A DNA stretch of 64,000 nucleotides from Streptomyces spinosisporus (lineage in GTDB: Bacteria; Actinomycetota; Actinomycetes; Streptomycetales; Streptomycetaceae), in NCBI RefSeq assembly GCF_022698145.1, contig NZ_JALDAX010000001.1:992001-1056000 (forward strand). Reading direction: 5' to 3'. Below, one piece after another: positions 46,573-53,925 of this stretch. Within the stretch, counting starts at the first letter, position 1, and the number at the start of each line of letters is the position of its first letter. Under the pieces are notes generated by a model, which saw only the letters and a program-made list of their open reading frames with translations, was not told the DNA's origin and ran no database searches. The translations under genes and the position numbers were made by a program.

Positions 46573-46905
46573 ATGCCCGCAGGCTCGAGCTCCAAGAGGG
46601 AGCGCCAGTACGAGCACATCAAGAAGAGCGCCCAGGACCGGGGCGAGAGCACCGGACGCGCCGAGGAGATCGCGGCCCGGACGGTCAACAAGGAGCGCGC
46701 CCGGTCCGGCGAGTCGAAGACCGCCAGCCGCACGTCGACCCAGGACATGTCGTCCGGCGAGCGGGGCGGCAAGCGCTCGGGCCGGGGCTCCGGCGGCCCG
46801 ACCCGCGACCAGCTCTACAACGAGGCCAAGCAGCGCGGCATCGAAGGGCGCTCGTCGATGAACAAGGGGCAGCTGCAGCGCGCGCTGAACGCGAAGAAGG
46901 GCTGA
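46573..46905 (+). CDS. small basic protein with Rho_N/SAP-like C-terminus
   Basis: A 110-residue, very hydrophilic protein. The first 85 residues are rich in Arg, Lys, Ser, Glu and Gly (KRERQYEHIKKSAQDRGES) and likely disordered. The end (TRDQLYNEAKQRGIEGRSSM then NKGQLQRAL) is a SAP/Rho-N-like helix-extended-helix that binds nucleic acid in other proteins. Homologues in Streptomyces are often labelled plasmid stabilisation proteins; evidence for that role is weak. AAGGGAG lies 9 nt before ATG 46573. Confidence 0.75.
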   Translation: MPAGSSSKRERQYEHIKKSAQDRGESTGRAEEIAARTVNKERARSGESKTASRTSTQDMSSGERGGKRSGRGSGGPTRDQLYNEAKQRGIEGRSSMNKGQLQRALNAKKG

Positions 46906-46915
46906 GCCGAGGCGC

Positions 46916-47212
46916 TCAGCCGGCCGGCTGCCGGTGGCGCTCCAGCTCCGGAGCCGTCTTCGTGGCGCGGAACTCCGTGACGCGGTAGGTGCACACACCG
47001 GCGACGTTGAAGGGATCGCCCGCGACGATCTCCTCGATGCGGGCCCGGTTCTCCGCGACGGCGAGGATCACCCCGCCGTCACGGGGCTCCTTGCGCCCCG
47101 ACGCCAGGAAGACGCCCTTGCCGTACTGCTCGTCCAGCCACGCCACATGCTCCGGCAGCAGGGCGTCCACGGCGTCGAGCGGGGCGGTGTAGGTCAGCTC
47201 CAGTACGAACAT
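46916..47212 (-). CDS. YciI-family protein
   Basis: A 98-residue ferredoxin-like alpha/beta protein (ALLPEHVAWLDEQYGKGVFL with the conserved His; SGRKEPRDGGVILAV; DPFNVAGVCTYRVTEF). YciI-like proteins are small enzymes or ligand-binding proteins of uncertain role. TAGGCT is 7 nt before ATG 47212, so it is probably leaderless. It is divergent from endonuclease V across 49 bp. Confidence 0.85.
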   Translation of the reverse strand: MFVLELTYTAPLDAVDALLPEHVAWLDEQYGKGVFLASGRKEPRDGGVILAVAENRARIEEIVAGDPFNVAGVCTYRVTEFRATKTAPELERHRQPAG

Positions 47213-47261
47213 GATCGCGAGCCTACGCCGCCCTCCTGGGGCCCGTACGCTCGTTCCCATC

Positions 47262-47957
47262 ATGACGACCGTAGGGATTCCCGCGGGCTGGCCCGCGACC
47301 GAGGAAGAGGCCCGTGCCGTCCAGGACGAGCTGCGGGGGCGTGTGGTGCTCGACGAGTCCGGACCGCCGCCCGGCACCGGGCGGGTGACCGGTGTCGACG
47401 TGGCCTACGACGACGAGCGGGACGTCGTCGCGGCGGCGGCCGTGGTGCTGGACGCGGCGAGTCTGGACGTCGTCGCCGAGGCCACGGCCGTCGGGCGGAT
47501 CTCCTTCCCGTACGTGCCGGGTCTGCTCGCCTTCCGCGAGATCCCCACGGTCCTCGCCGCCCTCGACGCGCTGCCGTGCCCGCCGGGGCTCGTGGTGTGC
47601 GACGGCTACGGCCTCGCCCATCCGCGCCGCTTCGGCCTCGCGAGCCACCTCGGCGTCCTGACCGGCCTGCCCACCATCGGCGTCGCCAAGAACCCCTTCA
47701 CCTTCGCCCACGACGCCCCGGGCGCCGCGCGCGGCAGTGCGTCACCGCTGCTCGCGGGCACCGAGGAGGTCGGGCGCGCACTGCGCACCCGGGACGCCGT
47801 GAAACCGGTGTTCGTGTCCGTCGGCCATCGCGTGAGCCTCGACAACGCCTGCGCCCACACCCTGGCCCTCACCCCCGCCTACCGGCTGCCGGAGACGACC
47901 CGCCGGGCGGACGCGTCGTGCCGACGGGCACTTCAGGACGCGACGATCCGCCACTGA
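47262..47957 (+). CDS. nfi: endonuclease V (deoxyinosine 3' endonuclease)
   Basis: A 231-residue enzyme. Active-site marks include TGVDVAYDD (Asp), FPYVPGLLAFREIP (with the strand-separating P-Y wedge), VVCDGYGLAHPRRFGLASHL and PTIGVAKN. It nicks DNA near deoxyinosine. ATG 47262 follows TACGCT by 10 nt. Its last 25 bp overlap a convergent small gene. Confidence 0.92.
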   Translation: MTTVGIPAGWPATEEEARAVQDELRGRVVLDESGPPPGTGRVTGVDVAYDDERDVVAAAAVVLDAASLDVVAEATAVGRISFPYVPGLLAFREIPTVLAALDALPCPPGLVVCDGYGLAHPRRFGLASHLGVLTGLPTIGVAKNPFTFAHDAPGAARGSASPLLAGTEEVGRALRTRDAVKPVFVSVGHRVSLDNACAHTLALTPAYRLPETTRRADASCRRALQDATIRH

Positions 47958-48121
47958 CCCACTTCGCGGTACTCCGAGTCGTAGACCGCCGCCTCGTCCC
48001 CGGGCTGCAGCGGGTAGTGACGGAGGTTGCCGCCCCAGTACCGCAGAATCCGACCGAGCTCGCCGGCCGGGTCCTTCGTCAACGCCGCGTCGTCCATGGT
48101 GACTTCGAGAAGGAATTTCAT
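47933..48121 (-). CDS. small conserved hypothetical protein (62 aa)
   Basis: MKFLLEVTMDD at the start and ELGRILRYWGGNLRHYPLQP in the middle resemble a short conserved protein of actinobacteria that I have seen but cannot name. It looks like a single compact domain. GAAGGT directly precedes the ATG. Its 3' end overlaps the nfi 3' end by 25 bp on the opposite strand, so the two constrain each other's sequence. Confidence 0.6.
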   Translation of the reverse strand: MKFLLEVTMDDAALTKDPAGELGRILRYWGGNLRHYPLQPGDEAAVYDSEYREVGQWRIVAS

Positions 48122-48257
48122 ACCTTCAAGTGTTTCATTGAACTGCCTGTTGGCACTTGACGACGGATCTCGGCCGGAAAACGGGGCCGGTGCGCAGGAA
48201 AAGCCTCAACTGGCGCTTGCGGGAGGTAGGTGGACGCGCGGCGCGATGTGAGTATGC

Positions 48258-48268
48258 GTACTGAGTAC
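48258..48268. promoter_or_regulatory. GTACTgAGTAC palindrome
   Basis: A perfect 11-bp palindrome within GTATGCGTACTGAGTACGAGTAC, 46 bp before the small membrane protein gene and 137 bp before the divergent 62-aa gene. Possibly an operator; no regulator is adjacent. Confidence 0.35.
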
Positions 48269-48313
48269 GAGTACGGATGTGGGCACGGCTTCCCGGCCGA
48301 CAGGCTGTGCCCC

Positions 48314-48460
48314 ATGACGACGCACCGCGCCCCAAAGCCCCTCGCCGACCCCAACCGTCCCGTCGAGCGCGCCGTGACGGCCGCACTGATCCTGGCCGTC
48401 CTGGCGGGCGTCGGCTGGATCGCCGGGATGATCTACACCGTGGCCGGCTGGTCGCTCTAG
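48314..48460 (+). CDS. small single-helix membrane protein (48 aa)
   Basis: A hydrophilic N-terminus (THRAPKPLADPNRPVE) is followed by one membrane helix (AALILAVLAGVGWIAGMIYT) and a short end. CAGGCT stands 7 nt before ATG 48314, which would give a leaderless transcript. It is too short for a family call; similar short proteins with KPLADPNRP are, as I recall, conserved among Streptomyces. Confidence 0.6.
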   Translation: MTTHRAPKPLADPNRPVERAVTAALILAVLAGVGWIAGMIYTVAGWSL

Positions 48461-48499
48461 GAAGCGCCGGACGCCGCCAACTGTGTGCCTTGCCCGGGT

Positions 48500-49678
48500 T
48501 CAGCGGCTCACGACCACTCGAAAGCCGATCCCGGCCCCGCTCAGCCGCTCGATGAGGGCGTCGCCCATCGCGACCGCAGTCGTCACCTGCCCGGCTGTCG
48601 CCGGAAGGTCGTCGAAGGCGAGCGACAGGGCGGACTCGGCGAACATCACGGCGGTCTCGCCGTAGCCGGGGTCGCCGCCCGTGACCTCTGTGAAGACCTG
48701 TCGGCCACCGCCCTCGCCCACGAAGCGGATCTTGAACCAGCTCTTGGCGCGCTTCTCGGCGTCCGGTCCCTCGCCGGGCTTGAGGCGGTTGGACAACCAG
48801 CGGCGGGCGGGCGGCAGTTGGGCGGCGGTGAAGAGGCCGCCGGCGGCTGCGACGCCGGCCATGGCCATGGGCAGGCGGCGTACGGCGGCGTAGTGCCGGT
48901 AGCGGAAGTCGGGGCCGTAGCGCTCCAGGGCCTTGGCGGAACGGTGCACGATCTGCGGGTCGATGGTGGGCAGCGGCAGCGCCCACGCGCCGATCTCCTT
49001 CGCGAACCGCGGCACCCCGGTGGGCGCCGTGGCGCGTCGCCCCACCAGGCGTGGCTCGTGCCGCCTGCGGTCCCGCTCGGCGGCCAGCATCGGGCGCACC
49101 CGCGCGAACTGGTTGAGCGCCGAGGCGAACGTGCCGCCCGAGAAGACGGCGTCCACCGTCACGAATCCGTCCACGGTCAGCGGCACCCCCTCAGGCAGGT
49201 GCTGGACCGTGAAGTACGCGCCGAGGTCGTGCGGGATCGAGTCGAAGCCGCAGGCGTGCACCAGCCGGGCACCGGTCTCCCGCGCGCGTGCGTCGTGGCG
49301 TACGTACGTCAGGTCCACGAACTCGGGCTCGCCGCACAGGTCGAGATAGTCCGCGCCGCTGTCCGCGCAGGCGGCGACGAGCTCCTGGCCGTAGGTGACG
49401 TACGGACCCACCGTCGTGGCCACCACGCGCGCGTGCCCGGCGAGTTCGCGCACGCCGGCCGGATCGGACACGTCCGCCCGCAGCACACCCACCTTCTCGC
49501 CGCCGGGCAGCCGCTCGCGCAACTCCTCCAGCTTCCGCTCGCTGCGCCCCGCGATCGCCCAGCGCAGCCCGTCGGGTGCGTGGGCCGCCAGGTACTCGGC
49601 GGTGAGCGTCCCGACGAATCCCGTCGCGCCGTAGAGCACGATGTCGTACGGCCGGTCCGTCCCGTTCAGCCTGCTCAT
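48500..49678 (-). CDS. saccharopine-dehydrogenase-like / trans-acting enoyl reductase family protein
   Basis: A 392-residue protein. GATGFVGTLTAEYLAAH is the Rossmann loop, followed by AIAGRSERKLEELRERL and TTVGPYVTYGQELVAACADS. This matches the family of saccharopine dehydrogenase-like oxidoreductases that includes the mycobacterial trans-acting enoyl reductase. A membrane-near helix (MAMAGVAAAGGLFTAAQL) is present at about residue 280. The substrate is unknown; lipid metabolism is plausible. AAGGGG lies 5 nt before ATG 49678. Confidence 0.83.
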   Translation of the reverse strand: MSRLNGTDRPYDIVLYGATGFVGTLTAEYLAAHAPDGLRWAIAGRSERKLEELRERLPGGEKVGVLRADVSDPAGVRELAGHARVVATTVGPYVTYGQELVAACADSGADYLDLCGEPEFVDLTYVRHDARARETGARLVHACGFDSIPHDLGAYFTVQHLPEGVPLTVDGFVTVDAVFSGGTFASALNQFARVRPMLAAERDRRRHEPRLVGRRATAPTGVPRFAKEIGAWALPLPTIDPQIVHRSAKALERYGPDFRYRHYAAVRRLPMAMAGVAAAGGLFTAAQLPPARRWLSNRLKPGEGPDAEKRAKSWFKIRFVGEGGGRQVFTEVTGGDPGYGETAVMFAESALSLAFDDLPATAGQVTTAVAMGDALIERLSGAGIGFRVVVSR

Positions 49679-49686
49679 GACACCCC

Positions 49687-49713
49687 TTGTCCACAGCCCG
49701 CGCCTTGTCCACA
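49687..49713 (+). promoter_or_regulatory. two perfect DnaA boxes in an 18-bp tandem duplication
   Basis: TTGTCCACA, the Streptomyces DnaA-box consensus, occurs at 49687..49695 and 49705..49713, in the same orientation, inside two identical 18-bp units (CCTTGTCCACAGCCCGCG). They lie in the 108-bp gap between divergent genes, next to the reductase start codon. Confidence 0.7.
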
Positions 49714-49786
49714 GCCCGCGCCGTTGTCGGTGGCCGAGGCTAGCGTGAGATGCGCTGAGTTCGATGACGAGCCCGGAGGCGGGACT

Positions 49787-50167
49787 GTGGCCGTGACCAG
49801 AAATGCCCTGAAGAAGTGGGAGAAGGTGCGCGCGTTCGCGCTCGGGTTGCCGGGCGCCGCCGAGGAGTTCCCGTGGGGTGAGTCCGTCGCGAAGGTCAAC
49901 AAGAAGGTGTTCGTCTTCCTCGGGGTCGACGACGGCAGCTACCCGCTGGGCGTGACGGTGAAGCTCAAGGACGAGGCGGCCCATGCCCACGCCCTGACCT
50001 TCCCCGGAGCCGAACCCGCCGGATACGGCCTGGGCAGGGCCGGCTGGGTGCGCGTCCCGCTGGAGGAGCAGGGTGCCCCGGCGGCGGAGCTGCTGTGCGA
50101 CTGGGTGGAGGAGAGCTATCGCGCGATAGCCCCGAAGAGGCTGACGGCGCAGCTCGACGCGCGGTGA
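49787..50167 (+). CDS. MmcQ/YjbR family DNA-binding-like protein
   Basis: A 126-residue protein with the YjbR/CyaY-like fold: ALGLPGAAEEFPWGESVAKV, KKVFVFLGV, GWVRVPLEE and WVEESYRAIAPKRL. The structural family binds DNA or is of unknown function. GTG 49787 with GGAGG 8 nt upstream is the start; no ATG fits. The double DnaA box is about 75 bp upstream. Confidence 0.85.
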   Translation: MAVTRNALKKWEKVRAFALGLPGAAEEFPWGESVAKVNKKVFVFLGVDDGSYPLGVTVKLKDEAAHAHALTFPGAEPAGYGLGRAGWVRVPLEEQGAPAAELLCDWVEESYRAIAPKRLTAQLDAR

Positions 50168-50199
50168 ACCGGTCGGTGGATCTGTCAGCGATCCGGTCA

Positions 50200-50296
50200 T
50201 TGTCTAAGCGCTTGCTCGCTCAGGGCTTGTGCTCAGTGGAACGTGTTCTTAGCATCACTGGTGTTACATCAGTTGTGTCACAGTGCTGGGGGCTGG
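50200..50296. promoter_or_regulatory. upstream control region of the beta-oxidation operon
   Basis: TCTAAGCGCTTGCTCG contains the palindrome AAGCGCTT (50206..50213). Further on, CACTG (50256) and CAGTG (50281) flank GTTACATCAGTTGTGTC as an inverted pair. From memory, TAAGCGCTTGCT-like words occur before acyl-CoA dehydrogenase genes in Streptomyces and fit TetR-type fatty-acid regulators. Confidence 0.4.
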
Positions 50297-51454
50297 ATGA
50301 CAACGGCGAAGACGCCACCCGGGCAGGGCCCGCTGACCGGCGTGCGCGTGGTCGAGCTCGCCGGGATCGGGCCGGGCCCGTTCGCGGCCATGATCCTGGC
50401 CGACCTGGGCGCCGACGTCGTGCGCGTCGACCGCCCCGGCGGCGCCGGACTCGCGATCGACACCGCGTACGACGTCACGAACCGCAACAAGCGCTCGGTG
50501 GTCGTCGACCTGAAGTCGGCGGACGGTCCCGCGCGCGTCCTGGACCTCGCCGAGCGCGCCGACATCCTCGTCGAGGGCTACCGCCCCGGCGTCGCCGAGC
50601 GCCTCGGCGTCGGCCCCGAGGCCTGCCACGCGCGCAACCCGGGGCTGGTCTACGGCCGGATGACCGGCTGGGGCCAGGACGGCCCGCTCGCCCAGCGCGC
50701 CGGCCACGACGTCGCCTACATCGCGCTCACCGGCACTCTCGGCATGATCGGCGACCCGGACCGTCCGCCCGCCGTCCCCGCCAACCTGCTGGGTGACTAC
50801 GCGGGCGGCTCCCTCTACCTGGTCATCGGCGTCCTCGCCGCCCTCCACCACGCGCGCGCCACCGGCACCGGCCAGGTCGTCGACGCCGCGATCGTCGACG
50901 GCACCGCCCACCTCTCCGCGATGATCCACGGCATGCTCGCGGCCGGCAGCTGGCACGACCGGCGCGGCGCCAACCTCCTGGACGGCGGCTGCCCGTACTA
51001 CGGCACGTACGAGACGTCCGACGGGAAGTACATGGCGGTCGGTTCCCTGGAGCCGCAGTTCTACGAGGAGTTCGTGACGCTCCTCGGCCTGCCCGAGCAC
51101 TCCGGCGCCCGCAGGGACTGGGCCCGCTGGGGCGAACTGCGCGAGGCCGTCGCCGCGCGCTTCGCCACCCGTACCCGCGAGGAGTGGACGACCGTCTTCG
51201 AGGGCTCCGACGCGTGCGTGGCGCCCGTCCTGTCGCTGCGCGAGGCCCCGCACCACCCGCACCTCGCCGCCCGCCGCACCTTCACCGACCAGGGCGGCAT
51301 CACGCAGCCGGCCCCGGCCCCCCGTTTCTCCGCGACCCCCACCGCGGTGCGCACCGGTCCGGCCCGGCCGGGCGCCGACACGGCGGCCGTGGCGCACGAC
51401 TGGGACGTACCCGATCTCCTGAAGGACCAGGACCTCACGAAGGGCCCCGAATGA
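50297..51454 (+). CDS. CaiB/BaiF family CoA-transferase / alpha-methylacyl-CoA racemase-like
   Basis: A 385-residue class III CoA-transferase fold protein. LTGVRVVELAGIGPGPFAAM and LADLGADVVRVDRPGG open the chain; GRMTGWGQDGPLAQRAGHDV and YIALTGTLGMIG match the racemase (AMACR/MCR) branch, whose catalytic His and Asp lie in GHD and GDYAGG. It would epimerise 2-methylacyl-CoA chains so that the following dehydrogenase can act. Its TGA overlaps the next ATG by 4 nt. GGGGG precedes ATG 50297. Confidence 0.87.
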   Translation: MTTAKTPPGQGPLTGVRVVELAGIGPGPFAAMILADLGADVVRVDRPGGAGLAIDTAYDVTNRNKRSVVVDLKSADGPARVLDLAERADILVEGYRPGVAERLGVGPEACHARNPGLVYGRMTGWGQDGPLAQRAGHDVAYIALTGTLGMIGDPDRPPAVPANLLGDYAGGSLYLVIGVLAALHHARATGTGQVVDAAIVDGTAHLSAMIHGMLAAGSWHDRRGANLLDGGCPYYGTYETSDGKYMAVGSLEPQFYEEFVTLLGLPEHSGARRDWARWGELREAVAARFATRTREEWTTVFEGSDACVAPVLSLREAPHHPHLAARRTFTDQGGITQPAPAPRFSATPTAVRTGPARPGADTAAVAHDWDVPDLLKDQDLTKGPE

Positions 51455-52602
51455 AGCGGCAGATCTTCGCCCCCGAGCACGACGCGTTCCGCGAGACGGT
51501 GCGCGCCTTCCTGGCCAGGGAGGTGCTGCCGTACTACGAGCAGTGGGAGAAGGACGGCATCGTCTCCCGCGAGGCCTGGCGGGCGGCCGGCAAGCAGGGC
51601 CTGCTCGGGCTCGCCGTGCCGGAGGAGTACGGGGGCGGCGGCACCTCCGACTTCCGCTACAGCGCCGTCCTGGCCGAGGAGTTCACCCGCGCGGGCACCC
51701 CCGGCCTGGCCCTCGGCCTGCACAACGACATCATCGGCCCGTATCTGACCTCGCTCGCCACCGAGGAGCAGAAGCGGCGCTGGCTGCCCGGCTTCTGCGA
51801 CGGCTCGATCATCACCGCCATCGCCATGACCGAGCCCGGCGCCGGCTCCGACCTGCAGGGCATCCGCACCCACGCCGAGGACCGCGGCGACCACTGGCTG
51901 CTCAACGGCGCCAAGACGTTCATCTCCAACGGCATCCTCGCCGACCTGGTGATCGTGGTCGCCAGGACCACCCCGGAGGGCGGCGCGCGCGGGCTGTCGC
52001 TGCTGGTCGTCGAGCGCGGCACGGACGGCTTCGAGCGCGGCCGCAACCTCGACAAGATCGGCCAGAAGGCGCAGGACACGGCCGAGTTGTTCTTCCACGA
52101 CGTGCGCGTGCCCAAGGAGAACCTCCTCGGCACGCTCCACGGCGCGTTCGTCCACCTGATGACGAACCTCGCCCAGGAGCGCCTGAGTATCGCGGTCTCG
52201 GCGATCGCCGCCGCCGAGCACCTGCTGGAGATCACCACCGACTACGTCAAGGGGCGCGAGGCCTTCGGCCGGCCGCTCGCCGCCAAGCAGCACATCCGCT
52301 TCGAGATAGCGGAGATGGCCACCGAGTGCGCCGTCACCCGCACCTTCCTCGACCGCTGCATCGAGGAACACGCAGACGGCGGGGCCGGCACGCTCGACGC
52401 CGTCCACGCCTCCATGGCCAAGTGGTGGGCGACCGAGCTGCAAAAGCGCGTCGCCGACCGCTGCCTCCAACTGCACGGCGGCTACGGCTACATGACCGAG
52501 TACCCCATTGCCAAGGCCTTCACCGACGGCCGCATCCAGACCATCTACGGCGGCACGACCGAGATCATGAAGGAGATCATCGGCCGTTCGCTGCTCGGCT
52601 GA
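51451..52602 (+). CDS. acyl-CoA dehydrogenase
   Basis: A 383-residue flavoenzyme. FAD and substrate contacts are in [16 protein letters not shown] and [13 protein letters not shown]; the C-terminal [16 protein letters not shown] and [20 protein letters not shown] are standard. The catalytic Glu is probably in the IYGGTTEIM segment, the position used by short/medium-chain enzymes. It is translationally coupled to the racemase-like gene. Confidence 0.93.
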   Translation: MKRQIFAPEHDAFRETVRAFLAREVLPYYEQWEKDGIVSREAWRAAGKQGLLGLAVPEEYGGGGTSDFRYSAVLAEEFTRAGTPGLALGLHNDIIGPYLTSLATEEQKRRWLPGFCDGSIITAIAMTEPGAGSDLQGIRTHAEDRGDHWLLNGAKTFISNGILADLVIVVARTTPEGGARGLSLLVVERGTDGFERGRNLDKIGQKAQDTAELFFHDVRVPKENLLGTLHGAFVHLMTNLAQERLSIAVSAIAAAEHLLEITTDYVKGREAFGRPLAAKQHIRFEIAEMATECAVTRTFLDRCIEEHADGGAGTLDAVHASMAKWWATELQKRVADRCLQLHGGYGYMTEYPIAKAFTDGRIQTIYGGTTEIMKEIIGRSLLG

Positions 52603-52669
52603 AGCTTCCCGACCGGCCGGCCCTCACCACCGGACCGCCGGCCCACCCTCACCCTCGAAAGGCCTGCTC

Positions 52670-53884
52670 GTGACCACCGAAGCGTATGTGTACGACGCGA
52701 TCCGCACCCCGCGCGGCCGCGGCAAGGCGAACGGCGCCCTGCACGGCACCAAGCCCGTCGACCTGGTCGTGGGCCTCATCCACGAACTCCGCGGCCGCCA
52801 CCCGGACCTCGACCCCGCCGCGATCGACGACATCGTGCTCGGCGTCGTCGGCCCGGTCGGCGACCAGGGCTCCGACATCGCCCGGATCGCGGCGATCGCC
52901 GCGGGCCTGCCGGACACGGTCGCGGGCGTCCAGGAGAACCGCTTTTGTGCCTCGGGTCTGGAAGCCGTCAACATGGCCGCCGCCAAGGTCCGTTCGGGCT
53001 TCGAGGACCTCGTCCTCGCGGGCGGCGTCGAGTCCATGTCCCGGGTGCCGATGGCCTCCGACGGCGGCGCCTGGTTCAACGACCCGATGACCAACCTCGC
53101 CACCAACTTCGTGCCCCAGGGCATCGGCGCCGACCTCATCGCCACCATCGAGGGCTTCTCCCGCCGAGACGTCGACGAGTACGCGGCCCTGTCGCAGGAG
53201 CGCGCGGCCACCGCCTGGAAGGAGAACCGCTTCGAGCGCTCGCTCGTCCCGGTCAAGGACCGCAGCGGCCTGGTCGTCCTCGACCACGACGAGCACATGC
53301 GCCCGGGCACCACGGCCGACTCCCTCGCCAAGCTCAAGCCGTCCTTCGCGGACATCGGCGACCTCGGCGGCTTCGACGCGGTGGCGCTGCAGAAGTACCA
53401 CTGGGTCGAGAAGATCGACCACGTCCACCACGCGGGCAACTCCTCCGGCATCGTCGACGGCTCCGCGCTGGTCGCCATCGGCTCCCAGGAGATCGGCGAG
53501 CGTTACGGCCTCACCCCGCGCGCGCGGATCGTGGCGGCGGCGGTCTCCGGCTCGGAGCCCACGATCATGCTCACCGGCCCCGCGCCCGCCACCCGCAAGG
53601 CGCTGGCCAAGGCCGGGCTGACCATCGACGACATCGACCTCGTCGAGATCAACGAGGCCTTCGCGGCGGTCGTCCTGCGCTTCGTGAAGGACATGGGCCT
53701 GTCCCTGGACAAGGTCAACGTCAACGGCGGCGCGATCGCGCTGGGCCACCCGCTCGGCGCCACCGGCGCCATGATCCTCGGCACGCTCGTCGACGAACTG
53801 GAGCGCCAGGACAAGCGCTACGGCCTCGCGACCCTCTGCGTCGGCGGCGGCATGGGCATCGCCACCATCGTCGAACGCGTCTGA
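52670..53884 (+). CDS. fadA: acetyl-CoA acyltransferase (thiolase)
   Basis: A 404-residue thiolase. The acylated Cys is in [14 protein letters not shown], and [31 protein letters not shown] and [11 protein letters not shown] complete the active site. Placed between an acyl-CoA dehydrogenase and a FadB-type protein, it completes a beta-oxidation spiral. The start is GTG 52670 with GAAAGG 7 nt before it. Confidence 0.93.
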   Translation: MTTEAYVYDAIRTPRGRGKANGALHGTKPVDLVVGLIHELRGRHPDLDPAAIDDIVLGVVGPVGDQGSDIARIAAIAAGLPDTVAGVQENRFCASGLEAVNMAAAKVRSGFEDLVLAGGVESMSRVPMASDGGAWFNDPMTNLATNFVPQGIGADLIATIEGFSRRDVDEYAALSQERAATAWKENRFERSLVPVKDRSGLVVLDHDEHMRPGTTADSLAKLKPSFADIGDLGGFDAVALQKYHWVEKIDHVHHAGNSSGIVDGSALVAIGSQEIGERYGLTPRARIVAAAVSGSEPTIMLTGPAPATRKALAKAGLTIDDIDLVEINEAFAAVVLRFVKDMGLSLDKVNVNGGAIALGHPLGATGAMILGTLVDELERQDKRYGLATLCVGGGMGIATIVERV

Positions 53885-53925
53885 AGACCCCAGCGGCCAC
53901 CCAAGACTTCTACGGAGAACCCCTC

